Of a stretch of DNA of 64,000 bases, positions 8,712 through 15,953 are shown in pieces. The first letter of the stretch is position 1. Every line of letters begins with the position of its first letter. The position numbers and the translations under genes are program-made. Location of the stretch: positions 1-64,000 of the forward strand of contig NZ_LFRI01000144.1 in NCBI RefSeq assembly GCF_001447195.1, given 5' to 3'. The notes under the pieces are model-generated. The model was not told where the DNA came from. It did not search any database and saw nothing but the letters and a program-made list of their open reading frames with translations. The DNA is from Aquabacterium parvum (GTDB lineage: Bacteria > Pseudomonadota > Gammaproteobacteria > Burkholderiales > Burkholderiaceae_C).

Positions 8712-10930
8712 ACATGCGTGACTCCATTTTTCCGATCCTGTTGGCGGTGACGCTGCTGGCAGGTTGTGCCGGTCCTCAGGCCTTGAGCGAGGCCGATGAA
8801 CTGGCCCGGTTCGGGCAACACGAAGCCGCGGTGCAGCGCCTCGAGCAAGCCAGCTTGCAGGACCCAGCCGACGCCCGCCTGCGCCTGGCCTTGATCCAGG
8901 CCCGCGAGCGGGCGGTGAACCAGCTGCTGGCCCAGGCCCCCCAAGGTCGCAGCGACGAGAGCCAGTCGGCTTTACGCGGCTTGCTGGATCGCCTGCAGGC
9001 CGTGGCTCCGCAGCACCCGCGCACGCTCGCCTTGCAGGCCGAGGTGCAGCGCAGGCAGCGTCACACGCTGCGACTGGGCGAGGCCCGCCAAGCCATCGAA
9101 GCGGGGCGGCTCGATCGCGCCGAAGCCACCTTGCGCGAGCTGCTGGCCGAAGACGCAGGCCACCCCGCAGCGCGTGACCTGCTGGGCGACATCGAGTCAC
9201 GTCGCCAGGAGCAGGTGCGCCAGCAGGCCACGCTGACGCTGGGCACGGGTGTCAAGCCCGTGACGCTGGAATTCCGTGAAACCCCGCTCAAGACGGTGTT
9301 CGAGGCCCTGGCCCGCGCGGCCAACCTCAACTTCGTTTTCGACAAGGATGTGCGGGGTGACGCCAAGACCACGGTCTTTCTGCGCAACATCTCGGTGGAA
9401 GAGGCCTTGCGGGTCATCCTGAGCACGCAGCAACTTGGCCACCGCCTGCTCAACGAGAACACGGTGCAGGTCTTCCCGGCCACGCAGCAGAAGAACCGCG
9501 ACGTGCTCGAGACCGTCACGCGCACCTTCTACCTGGTCAACACCGACCCCAAGCAGGCCCAGGCCCTGGTGCGCACCGTGGCCAAAACGCGCGATGTCTT
9601 CATCGACGAGCGCCTGAACATGATGGTGGTGCGCGACACGCCCGAGGTCGTGCGCCTGATCGAGCGCCTCATCCAGGGCCTGGACGTGGCCGAGCCCGAG
9701 GTGGTGCTCGAGCTCGAGGTCATGGAGGTCTCCAGCAAGGTGCTCGACAAAGTGGGCATCGACCTGCCCGCCTCGGCCTCTTATGGTTTGCCTGGCGCGG
9801 TCAGCACGGTCTCGTCGGCCAGCGGCCTGAGCTGGCTGGTGCCCAACCCCGTGGCCGTGGCCAATCTGCGCAGCACGCGCGGCAGCAGCAACATCCTGGC
9901 CAACCCGACCATCCGCGCGCGCAACCGCGAGAAGGCCAAGGTGCTGCTGGGTGAAAAGCGCCCGGTGTTCACCACCACGTCCACCGCCAACGTGGGCGTT
10001 TCTGCCTCGGTCACCTACCTGGATGTGGGCCTCAAGCTCGAGATCGAGCCCCAGGTTCAGCTCGACAACGACGTCACCATCAAGGTGGCGCTCGAGGTCA
10101 GCAGTGTGACCAACGAGGTGACCGGCCCGCAAGGCTCGATCGCCTACCAGATCGGCACGCGACAGGCCTCGACCACGCTGCGCATCCGCGATGGCGAAAC
10201 GCAGATCCTCGCCGGCCTACTCAACGACAGCGAAAGCCGCACCTCCACCGGCTTGCCCGGCCTGCACCAGATCCCCGGCCTGGGCAAGCTCTTTGGCACC
10301 GACATCGACACGCGCGACAAGACCGAGGTCATCTTGCTGATCACGCCGCGCATCGTGCGCAACGTCATGCAACCGACGTCGACCGCGGGCTTCCTGCCGT
10401 CGGGCACCGAGGCGCAACCGGGCTTGGCGCCCTTGAGCCTGCGACCCGGGGCCAAGGCCAGCACGATGCAGGCGCGCGGCGGCATGTCGACCTCGCTGTC
10501 GGCCGTGCAAGCTGGTTCGGGTCGATCGGCGACGCCCGCTGGCGGACCGCAAGAAGGCATCAGCGGGCCCGAGGTCGTGATGTCGGGCGCTTCCTTCCAG
10601 GTGATGGTGCACAACCCTGGCGACCAGCCGCTGAGCACCAGCGTGCTGGTGGATGCCAGCGTGCTGAGCATCGTGGCGCCGGGTGGCGAGTCGGGGCGCA
10701 TCGCGCTGACCGTGCCCCCGCGTGGCTCGGCCCCTGTGATGCTGCGCGCCCGCAAGGACGTGCGCTCGTCCGACACCGAGGTCACGCTGGACTCGGGCGG
10801 ACAGCCCTTGCGCCTGAAGGTGCGCGAGCCGTCTTTGGCCGACGCGGGTGAGCCTCAGGATGCCGGTGCGGGCGCGCCCCCCGATGCAGCGGACGCAGGC
10901 GGCCCGGCTGGATCGCAGCCTGATCGCTGA
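8708..10930 (+). CDS. gspD: Secretin lipoprotein (GspD-like)
   Basis: Outer-membrane channel of the T2SS, 740 residues. It starts with a lipoprotein signal (LLAGC, Cys20). Next come about 130 residues of helical TPR-like repeats, an STN/N0-like domain (TPLKTVFEALARAANLNFVF), one N1-type domain and the secretin core (QGSIAYQIGTRQASTTLRI with LAGLLNDSES and PGLGKLFG, then TEVILLITPRIV). The region after about residue 560 is a beta-rich cohesin-like extension (SFQVMVHNPGDQPLS) plus an Ala/Asp/Gly-rich tail. The N-terminal TPRs and C-terminal cohesin-like domain set it apart from classical GspD and match non-canonical T2SS secretins. Confidence 0.88.
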   Translation: MNMRDSIFPILLAVTLLAGCAGPQALSEADELARFGQHEAAVQRLEQASLQDPADARLRLALIQARERAVNQLLAQAPQGRSDESQSALRGLLDRLQAVAPQHPRTLALQAEVQRRQRHTLRLGEARQAIEAGRLDRAEATLRELLAEDAGHPAARDLLGDIESRRQEQVRQQATLTLGTGVKPVTLEFRETPLKTVFEALARAANLNFVFDKDVRGDAKTTVFLRNISVEEALRVILSTQQLGHRLLNENTVQVFPATQQKNRDVLETVTRTFYLVNTDPKQAQALVRTVAKTRDVFIDERLNMMVVRDTPEVVRLIERLIQGLDVAEPEVVLELEVMEVSSKVLDKVGIDLPASASYGLPGAVSTVSSASGLSWLVPNPVAVANLRSTRGSSNILANPTIRARNREKAKVLLGEKRPVFTTTSTANVGVSASVTYLDVGLKLEIEPQVQLDNDVTIKVALEVSSVTNEVTGPQGSIAYQIGTRQASTTLRIRDGETQILAGLLNDSESRTSTGLPGLHQIPGLGKLFGTDIDTRDKTEVILLITPRIVRNVMQPTSTAGFLPSGTEAQPGLAPLSLRPGAKASTMQARGGMSTSLSAVQAGSGRSATPAGGPQEGISGPEVVMSGASFQVMVHNPGDQPLSTSVLVDASVLSIVAPGGESGRIALTVPPRGSAPVMLRARKDVRSSDTEVTLDSGGQPLRLKVREPSLADAGEPQDAGAGAPPDAADAGGPAGSQPDR

Positions 10931-10941
10931 AAGCTGTGCCC

Positions 10942-11448
10942 ATGCGCAGATCGCCCCACCACACCACGGCCCAGCGGCGATCAGCCCATGCTGGCTTCAC
11001 CCTCATCGAGATGGTGGTGGTGGTGATGATCGTGGGCATCCTGGCCAGCGCGGCCATGCCCTTGGCGGCGCTGAACAAGCGCCGTGGGCAGGAGGCCGAG
11101 TTGCGCCAGGCCCTGCGCACGCTGCGCATGGCCATCGACGAACACAAACGCGCCTGGGACACCGGGCGCATCGAGAAAAAAGCCGACGCCTCGGGCTACC
11201 CCACCAGCCTGGATGCGCTCGTTCAAGGCGTGCCGGACGCCAGCAGCCCGACAGGTCAGCGCATCTACTTCCTGCGCCGTTTGCCGCGCGACCCCTTTGC
11301 CGACCCACAGCTGCCCGCCGCGCAGACCTGGGCCACGCGCAGCTACGCCAGCCCGCCCGATGCGCCCGCTGCCGGGGCGGATGTGTTCGATGTGGCCTCG
11401 CGCACGCCGGGCGTGGGCCTGGACGGCCAGCCCTACCGGCAGTGGTGA
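10942..11448 (+). CDS. Type II secretion pseudopilin, second GspG-like
   Basis: A pseudopilin of 168 residues. The prepilin peptidase site is in HAGFTLIEMVVVVMIVGIL, with Glu at mature position 5. The C-terminal domain has YPTSLDALVQGV and FLRRLPRDPF, similar in layout to GspG but with a degenerate calcium loop and the ending DGQPYRQW. The GTG at 10936 is an alternative start two codons earlier. It follows the secretin by 11 bp, so it is probably co-transcribed. Likely a minor pilin or structural variant of the pseudopilus. Confidence 0.85.
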   Translation: MRRSPHHTTAQRRSAHAGFTLIEMVVVVMIVGILASAAMPLAALNKRRGQEAELRQALRTLRMAIDEHKRAWDTGRIEKKADASGYPTSLDALVQGVPDASSPTGQRIYFLRRLPRDPFADPQLPAAQTWATRSYASPPDAPAAGADVFDVASRTPGVGLDGQPYRQW

Positions 11449-11459
11449 GGAGCGATCGC

Positions 11460-11858
11460 ATGCGCCCCGCAAGACGCCGAAACCGCCATCGCGGCTTCAC
11501 CCTCATCGAGCTCATCGTGGTGCTGGCCATCGTGGGTCTGCTGGCCAGCATCGTCGCGCCCCGCTACGTGCGCACGGTGGACAACGCCCGCGAGGCTTCG
11601 CTCAAGACTTCGCTCAACGTCATGCGCGACGCCATCGACAAGTACGCGGCCGACAGGGGCCGCTACCCCGAATCGCTCGACGAGATGGTGCAGCTGGGCT
11701 ACCTCAGGCAGGTGCCCGAGGACCCGATCACCGGTCGCCGAGACAGCTGGCAGATGCTCCCCGCCCGCCCGGACAGCGCCGTGCCCGGCCAGGTGGCCGA
11801 CGTGCGCAGCGGTGCGGCTGGGCGGGCGCAAGACGGCCGCCCTTACAGCGCCTGGTGA
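11460..11858 (+). CDS. Type II secretion pseudopilin, third GspG-like (short)
   Basis: A 132-residue pseudopilin with the cleavage site RGFTLIELIVVLAIVGLL and Glu5. The globular part is short, with DKYAADRGRYPESLDEMV and PEDPITGRRDSW, and it ends in DGRPYSAW. A GAGGAG ribosome binding site just before the ATG at 11460 supports the start. It lacks the full GspG calcium tail. It is part of a run of three adjacent small pseudopilin genes that close the T2SS operon. Confidence 0.85.
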   Translation: MRPARRRNRHRGFTLIELIVVLAIVGLLASIVAPRYVRTVDNAREASLKTSLNVMRDAIDKYAADRGRYPESLDEMVQLGYLRQVPEDPITGRRDSWQMLPARPDSAVPGQVADVRSGAAGRAQDGRPYSAW

Positions 11859-11875
11859 GCTTTGGGGGCAGGCGC

Positions 11876-12364
11876 ATGCACGTGCTTCGACCCACCCATC
11901 GGCATGCGCGCATTCGCGTTCGCACGCGCCAGGCCGGCTTCACCTACCTGATGCTTCTGTGGTGGGTGGCGCTGTCCGGCCTGATGCTGGCGGCCATGGC
12001 CCAGAGCTGGGTGCTGGATGCCCGCCGAGCGCGCGAGGCCGAGCTGGTCTGGCGTGGCGAACAATTCCGCCAGGCCATCGAGGCCTACGCCAGCGTGCCG
12101 GTGGGCGAGGGCCAGTCGCAACTTCCCCGGCGGCTCGAGGACCTGCTGGAAGACCGCCGCAGTGGCGAATTGCAGCGCCACCTCAAGCGCATCTGGCCCG
12201 ACCCCATCACCGGGCGCCCCGAATGGGGCCTGGTGCGAGAGGGCGATGGCATCACGGGGGTGCACAGCCTGTCGGCGGCGCGCCCACTGAACGCACCCGA
12301 GGGCGTGCTTCGTTACGAGCAATGGACTTTTGTGCTGGGCCAACCCCAGGCGATGCGCCCCTGA
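11876..12364 (+). CDS. Type II secretion pseudopilin lacking Glu5 (GspK-like role?)
   Basis: A 162-residue pseudopilin. After QAG the mature N-terminus reads FTYLMLLWWVALSGLMLAAM, so mature position 5 is Met instead of Glu. In T2SS only the tip pseudopilin GspK normally lacks Glu5, so this short protein may cap the pseudopilus, although it lacks the large GspK alpha domain. Other features are REAELVWRGEQFRQAIEAY, a common motif after the helix of such proteins, and DPITGRPEWGLV. It is the last gene of the T2SS operon; the next promoter element starts 15 bp after its stop. Confidence 0.8.
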   Translation: MHVLRPTHRHARIRVRTRQAGFTYLMLLWWVALSGLMLAAMAQSWVLDARRAREAELVWRGEQFRQAIEAYASVPVGEGQSQLPRRLEDLLEDRRSGELQRHLKRIWPDPITGRPEWGLVREGDGITGVHSLSAARPLNAPEGVLRYEQWTFVLGQPQAMRP

Positions 12365-12378
12365 GCCGAGTGGAGGTT

Positions 12379-12412
12379 TCGTCAAGAAACCGTCACGGGC
12401 GGTCCCTAGACT
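12379..12412 (+). promoter_or_regulatory. Candidate PhoB box and -10 upstream of the epsA-like gene
   Basis: TCGTCAA-GAAA-CCGTCAC at 12379-12396 is a pair of 7-bp direct repeats with an A-rich 4-bp spacer. TAGACT at 12407-12412 lies 10 bp after the box, the spacing of Pho promoters. It sits in the only gap between the T2SS operon and the regulator gene, 24 bp before the ATG at 12436 (counting from the end of the -10). Confidence 0.65.
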
Positions 12413-12435
12413 GCTGCGGTTCACCCCCACACACC

Positions 12436-13260
12436 ATGACGACCACAACCATCGCCCCAGACCAATCGGAAGTGCTCCTTCGCGTCATCGAAGCCGCTCC
12501 GCAGGTCTGCCGCCGGCACCAGTTCTTCGTCTGGACCCAGGGCGACTTCCAGTGCTGGTTGCCGCACAAGCTCAGCCTGTGCGGCAGCTACGACCGAGAT
12601 CAACGCGAGCTGGTGTTCGATCTCTTCAACAGCCTGCCCATGCCCGACCCCGTGACCCGCGCATTGCGCGATCGGCGCAGCGCGCTGGTGTCGGCCGCGT
12701 TGACGAGCTGGCAGCGCGGCCGCGGCCAGGCCGTGGTGCTGGACATCCGGCAGTTGCCCGCGCATGACGCCCTGGTGAGCGAACTCGTGGCCCTGGGCTA
12801 TGGCCGCTTCATCGTTCACGGGCTCACGCGACCGGGGCGCCCTGACGAGGTCGAGAGCATTTTCCTGTTCGGCCAACCCGGGCCTGATGCCGAAGACAAC
12901 GCCAGGCAGGCGCTGGACATGCTGCTGCCTTGCGTTCACCTGGCCTACCAGCGCGTGTGCGTGACCGAACGCCAGATGAGTCAGTCTCGTCCTGGGGCTT
13001 CGGCTGCGATCAATGGCGTCGCTCTCAGGCCCTCGCCCATCACCGAGCGCGAACGCGAAATCCTGGTCTGGGTTCGCGACGGGCTGAGCAACCAGCAGAT
13101 CAGCGAGAAGCTGGGCATCAGCGCGCTGACGGTCAAAAACCACGTTCAGAAGATCCTGCGCAAGCTGGGCGCGGCCAACCGCGCGCAGGCCGTGGCCAAG
13201 GCCATGAGCATGAACGCGCTGGGTGCGGCGAACTTCCACCTGGGCGAGTCCTCGGTGTGA
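12436..13260 (+). CDS. epsA: EpsA-like LuxR-family regulator (XrtB/PEP-CTERM-associated type)
   Basis: A 274-residue DNA-binding regulator. The N-terminal half has the EpsA-type sensory signature RRHQFFVWTQGDFQ and LPHKLSLCG with no phosphoacceptor domain. The C-terminus from about residue 200 is a LuxR helix-turn-helix (ITEREREILVWVRDGLSNQQ, then ISALTVKNHVQKILRKL). EpsA proteins are known from exopolysaccharide/PEP-CTERM loci, and a PEP-CTERM gene is next. No Shine-Dalgarno is seen before the ATG. The candidate Pho box upstream suggests that phosphate starvation controls it. Its own target sites are unknown. Confidence 0.78.
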   Translation: MTTTTIAPDQSEVLLRVIEAAPQVCRRHQFFVWTQGDFQCWLPHKLSLCGSYDRDQRELVFDLFNSLPMPDPVTRALRDRRSALVSAALTSWQRGRGQAVVLDIRQLPAHDALVSELVALGYGRFIVHGLTRPGRPDEVESIFLFGQPGPDAEDNARQALDMLLPCVHLAYQRVCVTERQMSQSRPGASAAINGVALRPSPITEREREILVWVRDGLSNQQISEKLGISALTVKNHVQKILRKLGAANRAQAVAKAMSMNALGAANFHLGESSV

Positions 13261-13266
13261 TCCGTT

Positions 13267-13284
13267 CGGCTCATCGGTGAGCCG
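13267..13284 (+). terminator. Hairpin after the epsA-like gene
   Basis: CGGCTCA-TCGG-TGAGCCG is a perfect 7-bp stem six bases after the stop codon. It has no U-tract, so termination is uncertain and it may instead protect the 3' end. Confidence 0.4.
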
Positions 13285-13434
13285 CCATGGTCTGCCCGGC
13301 TCACGGGGAACCACCGGGTTCGATCGCACGCATGTCACACGCCCCCAACACACTTCGTGCAACTCAGGAGCAGGTTGTCCATGGGCCTGAGTGAAACCCA
13401 CAAGTTCTGCCTAACCTTGAACGGAGAGACCCCA

Positions 13435-14247
13435 ATGAAACTGCAACACATCGTGGCCGCTGTGGCCCTGGCCGCTTCCGGCACCGCTTTCGCCAACGTG
13501 CTGGACCCGCTGGCTGCTGGCGGCCTGGGCGGTGAAATGTCCCTGACCGTCTACAGCGCCCAGGCTCAGGCCTCCGTGCTGATCGACACCGGCATCATGC
13601 TGGCCGACTTCCGCAGCCTGTTCGCCACCGGAGCCAAGGAATACACCCTGGACCTGGGCTCCAACGCCGCCTTCAACAACTTCCTGGCCCTGGCTGGTGA
13701 CGCCACCGACATCCGCTTCACCTTCTTCGGTGGCGACAACTCGGGTCCTCAGGCTGCTGCCCGCACCATGATCACCACCGTGAGCGGCGACGCCACGGCC
13801 GTGACCAACGGCAACATCGCTGATTCGCTGAATCAGATCAAGAGCAACTACCTCGATGCCGCGAACCTGAAGCCGGCCATCAACGTCAGCATGGGTGGCG
13901 AGGCCAACGGCTCGCTGCTGGCCCAGAAGGGCACGGACGGCAACGCCTACTTCCTGGAATTGCTGGGCTCCACGTTCCGCGGCAATTTTGTGGACACCAG
14001 CGCCGCCATCGGCACCTCGGTGGCCATCTATGACTTCGTGCGCAGCAGCACCAGCTCCGGTATCGGTGCCACCGAGTCGGCCCTGATCGGCCAAGGCGGC
14101 GGTGCTGCCGAAGCACGCCTGACCAAGAACGCCGCTGGCGCCTACGTGTTCAACGTTTCGGCCATCCCTGAGCCCAGCAGCTACGCCCTGGCCCTGGCCG
14201 GTCTGGCCTTGGTCGGTGCCGTCGCTCGCCGCCGCGCCGCCAAGTGA
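13435..14247 (+). CDS. PEP-CTERM sorting-domain protein
   Basis: A secreted protein of 270 residues. It has an N-terminal signal peptide (MKLQHIVAAVALAASG to AFA) and a C-terminal PEP-CTERM tail: Pro245-Glu-Pro, a hydrophobic helix (YALALAGLALVGAVA) and RRR at the end. Exosortases recognise this tail for transpeptidation to the cell surface. The central part is unrecognised and low in Cys. A GGAGAG ribosome binding site supports the ATG at 13435. Codon use is strongly biased (CTG, GCC, ACC, AAC), suggesting high expression. No exosortase gene is in the window. The gene lies beside the EpsA-like regulator, a known type of partnership. Confidence 0.88.
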   Translation: MKLQHIVAAVALAASGTAFANVLDPLAAGGLGGEMSLTVYSAQAQASVLIDTGIMLADFRSLFATGAKEYTLDLGSNAAFNNFLALAGDATDIRFTFFGGDNSGPQAAARTMITTVSGDATAVTNGNIADSLNQIKSNYLDAANLKPAINVSMGGEANGSLLAQKGTDGNAYFLELLGSTFRGNFVDTSAAIGTSVAIYDFVRSSTSSGIGATESALIGQGGGAAEARLTKNAAGAYVFNVSAIPEPSSYALALAGLALVGAVARRRAAK

Positions 14248-14288
14248 TGCCCCAAGGGGGCAAGGCCTGAACTTGCCCTCACCTTGAT

Positions 14289-14306
14289 CCCGGGCGTGCG
14301 CCCGGG
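14289..14306 (+). terminator. GC-rich intercistronic hairpin
   Basis: CCCGGGCG-TG-CGCCCGGG forms a perfect 8-bp stem between the PEP-CTERM gene and the PstS-like gene. No U-tract follows, so it is more likely an mRNA-stabilising or partial-termination hairpin than a full terminator. Confidence 0.45.
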
Positions 14307-14349
14307 GTCCGCTCCTGCCCGCTCCTTGCCCAACCCTCACGAGGTTCTC

Positions 14350-15747
14350 ATGAAACTGCGTCTCCTCTCGCTGGCCGCCATGGCCGCTTTCGTCGGCCAG
14401 GCCCACGCCCTGACCCCCGCCCAGATCGACACCGCACGCGCCGACGGCAGCCTGCTGGAAGTCACCATGTCCGGCGCCACCGCGCTGTCGGGCACCATCG
14501 GTGGCCTGTTCACCCAGAACTGCAAGTCCGGCACCCAGGACATCTACCTGAACGACGCCGCCCTGTTCTCGGGTGAAACCGTCAACGGCAACATCGTCAA
14601 GGCCTACAGCTGCGAGCTGAACGCCACCAACGACTTCGGCGCCGCCTACGCCAACAAGAAGGTGCTGTTCCAGAAGTCGGACCAAGGCGGTTCGGGCAAC
14701 GGCGTGTTCCCCGTTGCCACCAACAGCCTGATGCCCTTCCTGAACGTCAGCGCTGCCACCTGCAACGCCACCACCAAGGTGTGCTCGACCATCGCCCAAA
14801 AGCGCCCTGACGGCGGCGTCTCCGACGTCTCGCCCATCGGCTTCAACCCCTCGGCCAACCGCCCCCTGAGCCCCATCGACTTCTCGGCCAACGCCGACGT
14901 GTCGAACAGCGACTTCCAACAAGTCCAAGGCGTGCTGCAGACCATCTTCGGCCTGGCCATCAGCAACGAGCTGTACACCGCCCTGCAAACCGACCAAGCC
15001 ACCACCGGCCGCCCCGTCGTGTCCAAGGCCGTGATCGCTTCCATGCTGTCCAACACCTACAACCCTGAACTGGGCTGGGCCCCGTTGTTCCGCAACGCCG
15101 CCAACATCAACGGCAAGACCCAGATCAACATCTGCCGCCGCGTCAACGGCTCGGGCACCCAGACCTCGGCCAACCGCTTCTGGCTGGAGTACGGTTCCAA
15201 CGTCGACGGCCTCATCCCCGCCGACAACGCCAACAACTCGTTCTTCCCCAACGACTTCAACAACGCCAAGCCTGCCGACGACCTGCTGATGATCTACGAA
15301 GGCTCCACCACCGGCAACGTGCGTGACTGCCTGGCCAAGGCCAACGACAACGGCGCTTTCGCCATCGGCCACGTGTCGCTGGAAAACGCCCCGACCGCCA
15401 AGTGGAAGTTCGCCGCCATCGACGGTGCCGAGCCTTCGCGTGACAACGCCAAGCGTGGTTTCTACGACTACGTGTTCGAGTCGACCGTTCAGGTCGCCAA
15501 GACCGGCAACTCCGCTGCTGGTCGTGCCTTCATGGTCGAGTTCACCAAGGCCGCTCAAAAGTCGACCAACCTGAACGCCCTGAGCGTGGCCAACCAGGCT
15601 GGCGTGATGACCCTGCCGTTCGCAGCTGACTGCCCTGCCACCTTCTCCTTCGTGGCCGCTGGCACCGCTGGTGAAACCTCGGTCAACAAGTTCTGCGGCC
15701 GCGTCAGCCGTCCGAACCCCTCGAACGCCCTGGTCATCGTCAAGTGA
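14350..15747 (+). CDS. Secreted PstS-like (substrate-binding-fold) protein, hypothetical
   Basis: A 465-residue exported protein with a clean signal peptide cut after Ala20 (GQAHA). The mature start has VTMSGATALSGTIGGLF, which recalls the SGAT phosphate loop of PstS/DING-type proteins. The remainder is not assignable by eye beyond a likely periplasmic-binding fold, and has several Cys that could pair. No ABC permease or ATPase genes are adjacent, so it is not part of a normal Pst operon. Codon use is as restricted as in ribosomal genes, which suggests an abundant product. It could be a T2SS substrate or a phosphate-scavenging protein; both are inferences from the Pho-like context. Confidence 0.6.
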   Translation: MKLRLLSLAAMAAFVGQAHALTPAQIDTARADGSLLEVTMSGATALSGTIGGLFTQNCKSGTQDIYLNDAALFSGETVNGNIVKAYSCELNATNDFGAAYANKKVLFQKSDQGGSGNGVFPVATNSLMPFLNVSAATCNATTKVCSTIAQKRPDGGVSDVSPIGFNPSANRPLSPIDFSANADVSNSDFQQVQGVLQTIFGLAISNELYTALQTDQATTGRPVVSKAVIASMLSNTYNPELGWAPLFRNAANINGKTQINICRRVNGSGTQTSANRFWLEYGSNVDGLIPADNANNSFFPNDFNNAKPADDLLMIYEGSTTGNVRDCLAKANDNGAFAIGHVSLENAPTAKWKFAAIDGAEPSRDNAKRGFYDYVFESTVQVAKTGNSAAGRAFMVEFTKAAQKSTNLNALSVANQAGVMTLPFAADCPATFSFVAAGTAGETSVNKFCGRVSRPNPSNALVIVK

Positions 15748-15789
15748 TCGGTCTGAGGGCCTGAGCCCCGCAAGGGCTCGCGTTCTCCC

Positions 15790-15827
15790 AACCCGGTGCT
15801 GCCTTGTGCAGCGCCGGGTTTCTTTTT
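15790..15827 (+). terminator. Rho-independent terminator after the PstS-like gene
   Basis: A 13-bp stem with one G-U pair (arms 15790-15802 and 15808-15820, loop CTTGT) is followed by TCTTTTTG. It ends the epsA/PEP-CTERM/PstS-like unit and separates it from tpsB. Confidence 0.9.
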
Positions 15828-15909
15828 GCCTGCTCGCGAGCCATCGTTCATCGGGGCCATCTCGGCGTGACCACCCAGGTGGGGGTCATTGAGCCATTCG
15901 GATCATGGG

Positions 15910-15927
15910 TTTCCACGACCCTTTCAC
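15910..15927 (+). promoter_or_regulatory. Weak PhoB-box-like element upstream of tpsB
   Basis: TTTCCAC-GACC-CTTTCAC has the 7-4-7 direct-repeat layout, but only about 10 of 18 positions fit the consensus and the spacer is not A/T-rich. CACACT at 15938-15943 would be a poor -10. Listed as a possible fourth box. Confidence 0.25.
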
Positions 15928-15953
15928 GGCGCGTCGCCACACTCGCGCGCACC

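Noticed and set aside
6912-9200. 762-residue minus-strand open frame
   Set aside because: It is antisense to four overlapping T2SS genes and rich in Arg, Pro and Ala with no motif, so it is a shadow of GC-rich codon bias.
2792-12364. MSHA-type pilus instead of a T2SS
   Set aside because: The PilN/O/P-like genes resemble mshI/J/K, but the first pilin is a clear GspG with calcium tail, and no MshA pilin, MshM ATPase or MshQ adhesin is seen.
13411-15558. 715-residue minus-strand open frame
   Set aside because: It covers the PEP-CTERM and PstS-like genes in antisense and has Gly/Val-rich low-complexity composition. The plus-strand genes have signal peptides, ribosome binding sites and a terminator.
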